A DNA stretch of 64,000 nt from positions 3,100,001-3,164,000 of the forward strand of contig OX637802.1 of assembly GCA_951802425.1 (NCBI GenBank). The letters are read 5' to 3'. Positions 32,685 to 43,795 of the stretch are shown here, piece after piece (within the stretch, counting starts at the first letter, position 1; each line of letters begins with the position of its first letter). Made by a program: the position numbers and the translations under genes. This DNA comes from Clavaria fumosa. Its lineage: Eukaryota > Basidiomycota > Agaricomycetes > Agaricales > Clavariaceae. Below the pieces are notes generated by a model. That model worked only from the letters and a program-made list of their open reading frames with translations. It was not told the DNA's origin and searched no databases.

Positions 32685-32915
32685 TGTCATGGCAACATCA
32701 CGTGACCCACGAGAGCCATGGACACATGACCGGTAAGTCACAGGAACTCACGTGACTGGAACCAACAGTATGGCCCAAATGTGTGATGGTACATCAAGCA
32801 GGATGCCATCACCCTGTCAATGGTCTGACACTTGACATCACCCATCAAGCGACCGTTCCCTTTGCAACCTTGTTTTCTCCTGTGCTCCCCTCTTACCGCT
32901 ATCCTGTCCCCTTAG
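32685..32915 (+). repeat. Truncated 3' LTR of element 2
   Basis: TGTCATGGCAACATC is preceded by a purine tract (TTAGGAAGGGGAATA). It follows the 5' LTR for about 230 bases and ends abruptly at CCTTAG next to the transposon remnant. Confidence 0.9.
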
Positions 32916-33676
32916 AGGGATAAGGTAAAAATGGACTTGAAAAATCACAGAAAATTTGTAAAAAATCTATAAAAAATTGGGTGATTACAGAATGATTGTA
33001 AATGACATTATAGACATAGCTGTAGACTAATTTTAGTGGTCTGTCTATAATCTCTGGAAGAAGTCAGTTAAAATTGTGGCCTTCATGCTCCTCATTTCAT
33101 CAAGGCAGAGCTGCCTGTTATCATAGCATGGATTATAAGTAGAGGAGGTTGGAATAACAAACTATAAAGCATTGCAGGATCCCCAAGTAGGATCCACACT
33201 ATGAGCATATCAAGAAAAGAATAGAAGTACAAGTGGGAGCCAAAAAGCAGGAGCCAGCATAGTCACAGAGAAGTGCAAGCCGTACCTGATGTGTACTACA
33301 TCTCATCATCACTTCATTGTCCAACCAGTGCTCATCTGATGATGAAATGGTTTTTGCCCTAGCTAGCTTTGCACTGAGTTCTTTTTTACAAGTTTTAATT
33401 GTTTCTTTAAATCCGGCAAGCCCTTTTTTAAGGACTTTGAGTTGGTTGAGAGTCATATTAAAGGTAAAAAACTCAAAAACTTTATTCTGAGGCTTTTCAG
33501 TAGGCACAGTGGTGCAGTAAATTATTGTTATGTCAGCAAAACCTATGGGTTTTGTGCACAGAGGGGTATGGGTTATGGCATGCAATTCCCTGTGAACCAA
33601 GTTGGTGGACAGGTCAGGCTATGGGATATAAGGGGTTATGGGTTATAAGGAGTATGGGTTAGGAGGGACCCAACTG
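32916..33676 (-). mobile_element. TA-target DNA transposon copy A, 5' truncated, inverted
   Basis: Reverse complement of 35318-36075 with very few differences. Its inner end GGGACCCAACTG is followed by TA (33677-33678), the expected target duplication. Its outer end, which should carry the second terminal repeat (about 74 bases), is missing where it abuts the broken LTR of element 2. It includes a 133-codon open frame (33199-33600) that differs from copy B by one residue in the stretch I compared. Confidence 0.88.
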
Positions 33677-34055
33677 TAGGGGAAGAAGCTTGATTCAGGA
33701 TTATGGTAGGGCTCATATACAGGGGAAGAGGCTGTGCCTGAAGGCATAAGCAATAAGGCTGTACATGAGGGGAAAGCATGGTAACAGCAAGGGAGGGGCA
33801 TGGCTGTGAAAAGGCAGTGTACATGAGGCAGCTATGTGTATGGAAAGGAGAAGAAGTGCTTGTGGATCCTAACATAGTCCTCTCCCAAAAGACTAGCATC
33901 TCAGCAGTCTAGCTACTGTTAATGGCATAATCATCCTCAAGGGCATGTGATGCATAGGAGGAATCTGGGTCATCGGGATTGAAGGAGTTAGGATGGTCCT
34001 CAGGGTCACTGACACCTTCACAAAGTGTGGGTAGGAAATTGAGTCTAAATGGGAA
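33677..34055. other. Spacer inside the inverted transposon pair
   Basis: A purine-rich stretch without a recognisable gene. AGGGGAAGAAGC and AGGGGAAGAGGC occur 35-45 bases apart. Confidence 0.45.
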
Positions 34056-34848
34056 GCCAAAACATGCCAATGCACTATAACATTAAACAAAAGAAAGCTA
34101 CTGAGGGCCATGCACCTTGACACACTGCAGCATCAAAGGGGGAGTTAGACACCCTTCCAAATGGAAGGTACATTAATAACTCTTAAGGTTGCCAAGGGCC
34201 AAAACATACCAATGCACCATTACATTGAGCAAAAGAAGGCTGTCAAGGGCCAAAACACACCAATGCACCATAGCATTGAATGAAAGAAGGCTGCTGAGGA
34301 CTGAACACCCTGATGACCACAGCATCAGGGTGTTGAGTATACCAGTCCACAAGAGAAGGCCACCAAAGGCCACACACCTGATGCACTGCAGAGTCAAGGT
34401 GTTGCATTGCTAGGGGGCAAAAGGAGGCAAACAGCTGTATGCAACCAGCCCTTTGCCTCCCTCAACCCCCTTTCACAGGGAGAGGGGAGCACAACAATGA
34501 TGAGGGCAACCATTGTGGTAGAGGGGAAAGGATGGTAATGTGAGGAAAAAGGAAAGCTCCATGTTTTGAACCTCAACATAGATTCCCACCCTCACAATCA
34601 TGTGACCACACACATGAGTTTAGAAGGTTAGCTTACATAATCTCATCCCTGTGCACCAAGCTCAGAAAGAAATGCATGCATATTGAGATGACATATAAGT
34701 GATTGATATAACTCAGATGTACAGAATGAAACTTGTGCATGGAAAGACAATGAATAAATTTGCAGTGCATAAACTTGCAGCATCTGGTTCATCATGTGAT
34801 CATCACCAAGCAACATGATGCAATGGATGTTTGTTTGAATATTACAAG
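34056..34848. repeat. CpG-depleted copy of the 8515-9645 repeat block
   Basis: Carries decayed 51-bp units (GGGCCAAAACATACCAATGC, ACCATTACATTGAGC), the hairpin GGAGGCAAACAGCTG..AGCCCTTTGCCTCC, one decayed CACGTG unit, and CTTACATAATCTCATCCC. At most positions where the 8.5-kb copy has CG this copy has TG or CA. No gene. Confidence 0.85.
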
Positions 34849-35120
34849 TGTGAGAGTTTTCATCATGTGACCCCCCTTATCTTGCCTTTCCCCCCACATC
34901 CCATCTCCCCTCTCCCTGTCACACCCTGCATGCCCCCTTTTCACTCTCATCACACTGCCATGCAGTTTTGCCATGTCATGCCCACATATGACTCATACTA
35001 TGCACCATGCCATCACCACATGTATGACTCATTTCTTCCACATGTCTATGACTTACTATGAGTCATCTGTTGTTAGTATATAAGTAACAACTACTGTACC
35101 TACTATTCCTTACATCAGCA
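34849..35120 (+). repeat. Decayed solo LTR of the element 1 family
   Basis: TGTGAGAGTTTTCATCATGT, GACCCCCCTTATC, CCCTGCATGCCCCC, TATGACTTACTATGAGTCAT and TTAGTATATAAG follow the order of the element 1 LTR. The right end is lost or displaced by the small inverted-repeat element and copy B that follow. Confidence 0.6.
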
Positions 35121-35131
35121 AAATCATGGCC

Positions 35132-35268
35132 CTGTCATACCACTTTGTGGTATAGAGAAGTATAAAATGGTATAAAATGGTATAACCAAGTATAAACCAG
35201 GTTATAACCAGTTTAAGTGTGGTATATACCAGGCTAGGTGTTAAAACTGGTTAAGATTGGTATGACAG
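35132..35268. mobile_element. 137-bp MITE-like element
   Basis: Perfect 11-bp inverted termini CTGTCATACCA and TGGTATGACAG bound a sequence of repeated TGGTATAA(A/C) and ACCAGGTTATAACC motifs. No coding capacity. Confidence 0.6.
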
Positions 35269-35317
35269 TATATACCTTGTTTTACCATCCCAATTATTCT
35301 CCTGATGTAGGTCATTA

Positions 35318-36149
35318 CAGTTGGGTCCCTCCTAACCCATACTCCTTATAACCCATAACCCCTTATATCCCATAGCCTGACCTGTCCACCAACTTGGTTC
35401 ACAGGGAATTGCATGCCATAACCCATACCCCTCTGTGCACAAAACCCATAGGTTTTGCTGACATAACAATAATTTACTGCACCACTGTGCCTACTGAAGA
35501 GCCTCAGAATAAAGTTTTTGAGTTTTTTACCTTTAATATGACTCTCAACCAACTCAAAGTCCTTAAAAAAGGGCTTGCCGGATTTAAAGAAACAATTAAA
35601 ACTTGTAAAAAAGAACTCAGTGCAAAGCTAGCTAGGGCAAAAACCATTTCATCATCAGATGAGCACTGGTTGGACAATGAAGTGATGATGAGATGTAGTA
35701 CACATCAGGTACGGCTTGCACTTCTCTGTGACTATGCTGGCTCCTGCTTTTTGGCTCCCACTTGTACTTCTATTCTTTTCTTGATATGCTCATAGTGTGG
35801 ATCCTACTTGGGGATCCTGCAATGCTTTATAGTTTGTTATTCCAACCTCCTCTACTTATAATCCATGCTATGATAACAGGCAGCTCTGCCTTGATGAAAT
35901 GAGGAGCATGAAGGCCACAATTTTAACTGACTTCTTCCAGAGATTATAGACAGACCACTAAAATTAGTCTACAGCTATGTCTATAATGTCATTTACAATC
36001 ATTCTGTAATCACCCAATTTTTTATAGATTTTTTACAAATTTTCTGTGATTTTTCAACATTTTTACCTTATCCCTCAAAACCCATGACCCCTTAAAACCC
36101 ATACCCTGGACTGTCCACCAAGGGGTATGGGTTATGAGGGAGTCAACTG
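35318..36149 (+). mobile_element. TA-target DNA transposon copy B, 832 bp, complete
   Basis: Terminal inverted repeats start CAGTTGGGTCCCTCCTAACC on the left and, as reverse complement, CAGTTGACTCCCTCATAACC on the right, flanked by TA on both sides. The CAGT start and TA duplication fit Tc1/mariner-pogo type elements. It carries a 133-codon open frame (35394-35795; LNQLKVLKKGLAGFKETIKT is the most protein-like part) but no transposase. It is probably a non-autonomous member mobilised by a related element. Confidence 0.85.
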
Positions 36150-36279
36150 TACCATCATCTCTTTGGTAGAACCTGCCTGAATGAGTCAGACAGAGTCATC
36201 TCTCTCATTTGGACTCCCTAAATTAGTCTAGGCTGTTTTGAAGTGACTCAGAGGAGGCTACAGTAAATACATTACAGTA

Positions 36280-39200
36280 CTGTACCATTTAACTCAATTC
36301 ACCGCTATGTGTTACGCGTTACGCATCTGGTGAATTGGGGGTTTCACCAAAAATGAGTGTTATGTGTGACAAGGAGTAACATTCACCGCCCTTGAAAAAA
36401 TCCCTCTCAGCCATGTCCGCACTCAAGATACCTCCAGATATCCTGAAAGAGTATCTCCCAAGCCAAAAACTACCCATAACTGATCTCCTGGCTTTTGATA
36501 TCCCTCGAGCGACAGGCAAAACCTTCAAAAGTTTAACATTTTCTAGCAAACCTCCTAATATCTCGCCCGACAACATAAAAGCCCTCCTTCACAGCACGGC
36601 ACCCTCTCCCGCAGTGATCCAAAATTTGCATCAAGGCTTACAATTGGCATCTCCTGAAATCAAGTCTTTAAAATGTGTAGGAAGTCAATCAACGGAGGAA
36701 ACTTTTCTCCCCCTGTGGATCATCACCTACTGGCTTGCCGTCCTTCACATTCTTGAGCATAGAGAGTCTTGGTCCCGTGCTCATCAATCCCTGCAGAAAA
36801 TTCGCCAAGGTGGAGCTGTCCATGTAACCAAGCTTGTTGATGATGTCCACCAGGCCCTATCAGCCTTGCCGTGGTCTAGGTCAGTTCAGGGGTTTAGCGA
36901 GCAGGAAGACGTCATCCACTTACACAAGTTTACAACCACTGCTTGGCTTGGAACCACCCATGAGAATCAAATGCTCGATATGCTGAGGGACGACATCATC
37001 CAATACACCAGCTCAAACCAAGTCATGATTGAACCTACTTACTTTGCTAGAACCATCTGTGACGCATTCACCCGCTGCACAGAAGCATCTTCAAAACTCC
37101 CGCTGCATCACAGGGGACAGCTCCTCACTTCAGGAAAGGTGGATTGCTTAGGAACCATCGCAAACTGCTGGGAACAACATTGGGTGGCAATCGTGTTGGA
37201 TTTCCGTGCTCACGTTATCTGGCATGGCGATTCCTTGGGTTGGGATATGGAACCGCAGCTGAAAGATGCGCTGGATTGGTGGACATACCAGTTGACATCA
37301 ATCACCTTTTCACACAGTGCTTTACCGATCACGCACCAAGTGGATGGATTTTCGTGTGGCCTTCTTGCCTGGAATGCTCTTGCGCATTTCTTCTTGCCAC
37401 GTATTCCACTCATAGATGCAGCTGATGTCACATCAGAAAGGCTTCAAATACTGCTTCGCATATGTGACCGTCAGCAAGACTTTATTGGCACAGCACCGGA
37501 CACAGACTTCGATTATGTCCACCATCTCACGCAATCACCTGATGCATGCACCGACGATTCTGATCTTGAAATGAGCACACGGTCATTGCCCAATAGCTCA
37601 ACTCCCTGTGCAACTGATAGCGATATCTGCGACACAGACAATCAATCAACTGAACCTGAACTAGAAGATCGACCCACCACCAGCTCCATGACCTCGACGA
37701 AGATCAAGGTAGAGTCATCACTGCGCCTTGCTCTCAAGAGTAAAAAAGCACCACTACTCGCATACTTCAAGCAATGCACCTGGGAGGAGCATGAACAAAA
37801 CCTGTTGAGGGAAGAAGAAAGCCACGAGAACTCAGCCAAAAGAGACCACCGGGAACAGTTGGAAAGGGCGGCCTCAGAAGCTAGTTTGACTCGCAAACGG
37901 GAGCTGGGACGTTTGCGTCAACAAAAGCACCGCCAAGCGAAAAGGGAAAAGGAGACCTCACAAGGTTTGCGTGATTCGAGGGGTAGAAAGCGGAAGGTCA
38001 TTGTTGCTGAGCTAACGAAGAGCGGACTTGCCAAAAAACCAAAGGCCAGCATTGCTGAACAAACACGACCAGCACGCTCACTCATTCGTGAATATCGACA
38101 ATGGCACAGAAAACCACAAGGACGCAAAGCAAAGGGTTACCCTAAACAAGCAACATATCACAACTGGTTTACTCCACTAGCCTGGAGTGTCATAGCGCAG
38201 GCAGCACGAGACGCAGGATGGCAGATGAGCCCCACCAAAATCGTAAAACTGTGTCAAGCACGGCAACCAGAAGTTTTTTCAGGCCTTACTCGAGAGACCG
38301 TGAAGTGCTGGATTGATCGATCAGGCGAGAGACCCCAATGGTCTGATGCGACATTTCGGAGAGCAGAAGCTGGCAATCGACCTGGTCACGCATTGGGTGG
38401 AGTGCGAGGAGCCCAGAAATTACCTCAAGATTGGGAAGATCAGTGCGAGAAGTCAGCCAAACGAAAGGCCTACCTGATAAAGGAATACGACATCCCTCCT
38501 GAACTTTATGTAAATTCAGATCAAACACAAAGGCTTTATGCTCCTGGTGATAAACTTACCTGGGCAGAAACAGGAGCAAAACAAGTGTCAGTCATTGGAG
38601 GAGACGAGAAGCGTGCCTTTACCGTGGTGATCACAATCACGAGTGCTGGGTTGTTACTGCCACTCCAAATCATCTATCATGGCAAAACCGATCGCTCCTG
38701 TCCAGCTTCGAGTGCCCCATACTATGCTGAAGCCACTGCAGAAGGTTTTCGGTTTGAGTTCTCAGGAACGAAGACCTACTGGGCAAACCAACGCACTATG
38801 CGGCTCTTCGTGGATCACATCTTGTCACCATATTTCGAGAAGATGAAGATTCAATTAGGCCGGCCTCCAAGCCAGAGATCTCTCTGGCAGATCGATGTCT
38901 GGTCCGTGCATCGGTCAGAGGAATTCTTGAATTGGATGCATACATCGCACCCCAAAATACTGGTGGACTTTGTACCTGGAGGATGCACAGGCGTTGCTCA
39001 GCCTTGCGATGTGGGTATCCAGCGCCCTTTCAAGCATGCAACGAATCAGACCTTTCACGAGGACATAGTCAATATGACGCTTGCCCAGATCAATCAGCAG
39101 GTCGATGTGATCAGCTTTGATGACCGTCTCCCAACACTTCGGAATGCCAGTGTAAGATGGCTGTGGAAAACATATAAAACGCTGAACAAAAAGGAAATCG

Positions 39201-39865
39201 TGCAAAAGGTCAGTCGCCGAGATAACATGGAGCGACAAAAAAACCAAACACATTGATCTTAGGCCTTCAAGTTGTGTGTTGTTCACCAATGGGACCTATC
39301 TTATGAATGCTTGAAGTCATTCGAAATGCAGGAAGAATTGAGGAACTTACGAGAAAAGGATCCAGCATTTTGGAATGAGCTGACGGCCGTGAATCCACGT
39401 TATGGACTGCCAAAGGATGGCAAGAATGTTGCCGAAGACATCATGCCAGATCCCGAAGATGAAGATAACCTAGATGACACAGATGTTAGCCTGAACGATG
39501 TGCTAGCTGCTACTCATCGCAAGCACCCACCTGCCACGCATCGCATTTCTAGTCACCCAAAGCCTGATGGCGGCTTGTCAACAGTTGCAAATGCCGAGGA
39601 CTTGGATGAGCAGCCAGTGGGAGATGAGGAAAAAGAGGAGGGAGAGATGGGCCGAGGCAAGCGAAAGAGGACAGCAAATCAGCTCTACAGCCTTGCGAGC
39701 TTTGCACGGCACTGGGACAATGAGGCCTCAGATGCTGAGTAACCCAATTTGGTAACTAGTTGAATCAATTCACCAATTTGGACTGTTATGCATTACATGT
39801 GTTACTTTTCACTGATTTTGAGAGCTGCGTTACGCGTTACCGGTGAATTGAGTTAAATGGTACAG
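36280..39865 (+). mobile_element. Complete 3.6-kb pogo-like DNA transposon encoding a Ulp1-DDE protein
   Basis: The left end CTGTACCATTTAACTCAATT and the complement of the right end are identical over the first 26 bases (through CACCG), and the similarity continues with GTTACGCGTTACGC sub-repeats. TA flanks both sides (36278-36279 and 39866-39867). One spliced gene fills the interior. Confidence 0.9.
36413..39742 (+). CDS. Ulp1-like cysteine protease fused to a DDE (pogo/Tigger-type) transposase
   Basis: Exons 36413-39208 and 39263-39742 give 1091 residues. Residues about 200-345 resemble a C48 (Ulp1/SENP) cysteine protease: CWEQHWVAIVLD with His256, HGDSLGW with Asp273, and HQVDGFSCGLLAWNAL with Gln309 and Cys315. 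A long acidic linker follows, then a basic coiled-coil (about 480-540: RKRELGRLRQQKHRQAKREK) and a helix-turn-helix-like region. A DDE_1-type nuclease is at about 690-880, with catalytic acids likely Asp703 (YVNSDQTQ), Asp828 (WQIDVWSVH) and Asp866 (VAQPCDVGIQRPFK). The tail is acidic. All residues needed in both domains are present and no stop interrupts the gene. The protease could remove SUMO or ubiquitin from target-site or repression proteins; that role is an inference. Confidence 0.88.
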
Positions 39866-41185
39866 TAATAGGTATTCCCAATGAGAGTCAGTTTTGAAAG
39901 AGAGCCCAAAACCAAAAGGTCTATGCTCACAAGGAGCATGTATGCATACAAATACATAGATCTGGGTGCATCTCTACACTCACAAGGGCATGCTACTGTA
40001 ATAGTGCATAACAGGATGTGAAAGGGGAGCTTCCACAATCATGCACTGCCATTCATCAGCAAAACACTAGCCAAGCTATAACATACTATACCTTTGTACT
40101 GCATATAAATGCTCAGTAATTGAAATGTAGTGTGCATGCCTCAGTGGGCCAGAGTCCCCTCCAATGCTAGCCCAGATCTTGAAGAAATGGCTTTGGAAAG
40201 GGAGTAGTGCACTGGAGTGCTGGATCACCTTTCACTGAGGATTCAAGTAGAGTAAACATAACTTTTTAAACATGATTGATGCATTACAAGAGTTATGTAT
40301 TGCCATATGCAATATGAGTGATTTGACTGTATTGGTTTAATCCAGGAATGCTCGTTATATGGTACATGGGGTCGACGAGCCGCTGACGTCTTGGTGGCCG
40401 ATTAAAGAACGAGAATGAAGTGGGGAGGGCCGCCGGCTTCCGAAAGAAAGCTGATGAAATTGGAATGTCTATGAGTAGGAAAGCTGATGAAATTGGAATG
40501 TCTATGAGTAGGGGGACAAGGTTACTCTGTGCCCCACATGCAAGACTACGGCGGAGGGCATATACCAGATATCAACCCCTTTCGTCGTACGGAAGAGGTG
40601 GTGTCAAAAAAGACGCATTGAGAGCAAGCATGATTTAAAGAGAGACCGAGCCTCACAATGGCGTCACCAAAGACGGAACTTGAACACTGCAATGCTGGAA
40701 ACAAGCGCGAGGCTCAGCGCGAGCGCACCAGCGACAGTGTGCATCCAGGTCTGTGACGACGGTGGTGACCGCTGGCCACGGACTCCGGATCGTTCTGAGA
40801 AATCGGGATGTTCATAAAGCGCAAAGGCGGCACGCATGGTGATTATGTGGTTGGTACTCGTTGTACTGCGCTGGAAAGTAAGTTGGGTTGCGAATAGTGT
40901 TGTACGCAAGCCCCCCGGCAAGAGCGTGAATGCTCACCGCCTGGCAAGTAGATGGCCCGAGCATGTGACTTATGACCTACCTGCTGACAATTTATCCCCT
41001 TTCGAACGGAAGAAACCCCAAGGCAAAAGTCTGCAAGTCGGTACTAGTAGATGGTCGCCTGGAGTAAATGGTCGATACAAACTATGGTGACTGTCCCGCC
41101 CTTGAGTAGCTTGAGTACTTGAGTCTTTGTTGAAAAACGCGATGCTCATGACTGGATGCCTTTCCGTAGGCATTTGGTATCCCAA
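39866..41185. other. Spacer without recognised gene
   Basis: A 33-bp unit (AAAGCTGATGAAATTGGAAT, GTCTATGAGTAGG) is directly repeated at 40447-40479 and 40480-40512. Nothing else with coding or RNA character was seen on either strand. Confidence 0.5.
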
Positions 41186-41189
41186 TTAT

Positions 41190-43195
41190 ATCCTAGACTA
41201 GCTGTGACCCGTGCTACGCACGGCAAATTAACACAACAGAATGCATTAAATTGAATTAGAGTACAACCAAGGTAAATTATATAGAGCTAATTAAACAGCA
41301 CGACGTTTGGATTGTTGCCTGGCAGCTTGTGGTAGCAGGTGCCAGGGCTCGCAAACGTCGTTTGGGTTCACCAGTCTGCATGAGCGCCTCCCTCGCTCTG
41401 CAAGAGAGGGTGCAGACACGCTTTTGATGGGCATGGTCAATAGTTAGAGGATTACTGAAACAGAAAGCATCCTATATATCAAGATATCTCAGCAAAAATA
41501 CATACCTGACTGTAATTTTGAGCTAGCAGATGTACAACAACTGACAACTGAGCAAGTGACGAAACAGTTTGCAAGTGGGTGAAGGCATCTCATCAGGCTT
41601 TATAGTGGATAGAATTGGCATAGGAGAACTTTCTAGCATGTCACAGAACATAAATGTGAGGTCAAGAAACATCTAGCATGTCGGAGAAAATAAGTGACAA
41701 GCAAAGGGGGAACGATGACAAAGGCTGGATGGACACGGCACTGGCAGAGCGCGACATTGATTAGTAATAGTGTGGAGTCCCGTGTTACGGCGCGGGAGCG
41801 TGACGTCACGGGCTGTGACACAAAGCGTGACAATGACTGACACAACTCATTTCCTGGCTTCCTCAGCTGCCACAACTGGGTTTTCTTCAGTTTGTTCAAT
41901 GCCAATGCATTGTATGATGGCTGTAATATATATATATTACATTATTTACACATTTAGTACACTGAATATAGGACATTTTCCTTGAAATCCCTGGATCTCT
42001 TAGAGTCTACTGATTTCAGGGCTGTGATCTGCTGCTCCAGAAATGTTTTCTGATTTGTCCTCTCTGTTGTGCATGTTGCTCAACTCTAAACCTCTTGTAA
42101 AGCTCCTTTGCATACTCTGCTTTGGCACTGAGGGCTTTAGCTAAGCTCCTCAGATTTTGCCTGTTCAGCATACAATTTCTTCTCCAGCAGTGCAGAGTTC
42201 TGCTTCTCTGCCTTCAGGGCTGCCTCCAGTGAGGCAATGGATGCTCCCAAACCCTCTCCATCATCTATAAACTTTGTATCATCATCAACCGATCCAATCT
42301 CCTGCTCTCCTTCCAGCACAGTGTTAGCCTCTGCAACTGGGCAGACCTCTTGGCAGACTTTGGCATTTGACAATGAGTGTGCAAAATATGCCAAGACTCA
42401 AAGAAAGGCTCTCAGACAACAAATCTGTAAGCTGGCAATTAGTCATGAATGCTAGAAATGCACACAAACTTACACCAAACTTGTGAGATATGAAAAAGGT
42501 GCACTCTCAAGGGTGAGACCATGAGAGGTGCCAAAGGTGATTGAGGGTTATAACAAGGAAGGGGAGCAATGAGAGGGTTTGTAGAAGGAGCCAGGATAGG
42601 CTGAGAGTGTGTACAACAGTGCCCAGGGTGTGAAGGAAGAGGAGCAAAATCAAGGAACAGCACACAATACAGGCTGTGGCTGTGCTGCACTCAGGTTTGC
42701 ACTCAAACTTGTAATGGTATAGGCTCACTCAATTTTGAGATTCACCCTTTGGTTTAGTGAGCAATTTTGCTCAGAACAGGCTGTTCTACAACTATTATTG
42801 ACCAAAATGTTAAAATACCTTCCCAATATTGAGATATGAGGTGTGACTATGGCATAACTCAAAATATAAGGATAATTAGAATATTTGAGTCAATAGGCTT
42901 TGTAGAATATCTGCCTCTGAGTAATTCCTCTCACCAAAGTTTTCACTCAATTTCAATATCCAATGAGCTTATGCATTTGCAGTTTTTGTGTCACTATTTG
43001 GGCCTGTGACACCTGTGTGAGCCAATGTGACCACTCGTCACACATCACGGGGATTGCCCATCCCCAGTAATAGAGACAATTGGCCAATCACAGCACATTC
43101 ATGAAGAACCAATCAGAATGCTCAAATGGCCCTTCGTCAGCCAATCAGATCGCGAGTTAGCGACACCTAGTCGCCTTAATATATAGGATGTGTAA
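41190..43195. mobile_element. Possible non-autonomous element bounded by two hairpins
   Basis: The left part begins near TAGCTGTGACCCGTGCTACG, with a CCGTGC-TAC-GCACGG hairpin. The right part ends near GCGACACCTAGTCGC (5-bp stem) followed by CTTAATATATAGG. Ends of this style occur in Helitron-like elements, but I see no CTRR end, so class and exact limits are uncertain. The interior is AT-rich with a decayed coiled-coil fragment on the minus strand. Confidence 0.35.
42050..42394 (-). pseudogene. Coiled-coil protein fragment
   Basis: The minus strand reads SIASLEAALKAEKQNSALLE and KKLYAEQAKSEEL. After a frame change it continues ALSAKAEYAKELYKRF. Glu/Lys/Leu spacing predicts a coiled coil. 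It has no intact ends; probably captured or decayed gene sequence. Confidence 0.35.
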
Positions 43196-43795
43196 CACCG
43201 GAGTGTGAAAAAGATTTGTGTTTAGAATACTAAACCATAGAATGGAGAATTATCTGGAATAATATTTTTTCAATTGGTGGCAGTGCTTGTTCACCATCAC
43301 ACACTATGGATGGGAGCATCTTTGCTCTGTTGGCCCAGGCCAATCTGGATGCTGACGAAGATGAGTATGAGTATCAAACATGGTGTATACATCCCTGGCC
43401 CTGGGTCTATTGGAAGCCCACTCTGTCCATGCAGACGAAGGGTAGCGCGGGGCAGAACGGGATGGGTGGGGCGGAACGGGTTGCAGCGTCGGGCCGGCTC
43501 TCGGATCTAGGCGGAGCTTGAAAATCTGGTTTATAACGCTTTTTAAACTAGAAGGGGGGGCCCCCTTTACAGAATAACATTTACAGAGAGGTCGTTTTTG
43601 ACAGGTGGACCCTTGATGTGACATGGCCGAAGTTCGGCATCTCAATATGGACGAAATTTGTGTTTAGAACGCATTCTAAATCCTATGGAAAGGCATCCAC
43701 TATTACCAGAATCCCACGCCTGCATGATCGGAATCAAATTTCGATCATGGCTGTGAGGCTGGATTGAAGGCCTCTGCTATCCAGTGGAGGCTCAA
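43196..43795. other. Upstream region of the polysaccharide lyase gene
   Basis: Marks the change from AT-rich, CpG-poor transposon DNA to CpG-rich gene DNA. Short open frames exist but show no motif. Confidence 0.5.

Larger units (their letters stand above)
26899..32915 (+). mobile_element. LTR retrotransposon element 2 (Ty3/gypsy chromovirus), 3' LTR truncated
   Basis: A 625-bp 5' LTR and a 231-bp truncated 3' LTR bound a nearly full-length interior: leader frame, Gag, zinc knuckle, aspartic protease, reverse transcriptase, RNase H, integrase and chromodomain. All six internal stops in Pol are TGA. The 3' LTR stops at CCTTAG (32911-32915), where the 5' LTR continues CGCCC but the window instead shows a truncated DNA transposon. 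The family is shared with element 3 at 59594. Confidence 0.92.

Noticed and set aside
35394..35795. 133-codon frame as a transposase or conserved gene
   Set aside because: It lacks any catalytic motif. Its identity between the two copies extends equally over non-coding parts, so conservation of the frame is not evidence of function.
41190..43195. Typical Helitron
   Set aside because: The hairpins are suggestive, but there is no CTRR 3' end, and no Rep or helicase piece lies inside. Kept only as a possible element.
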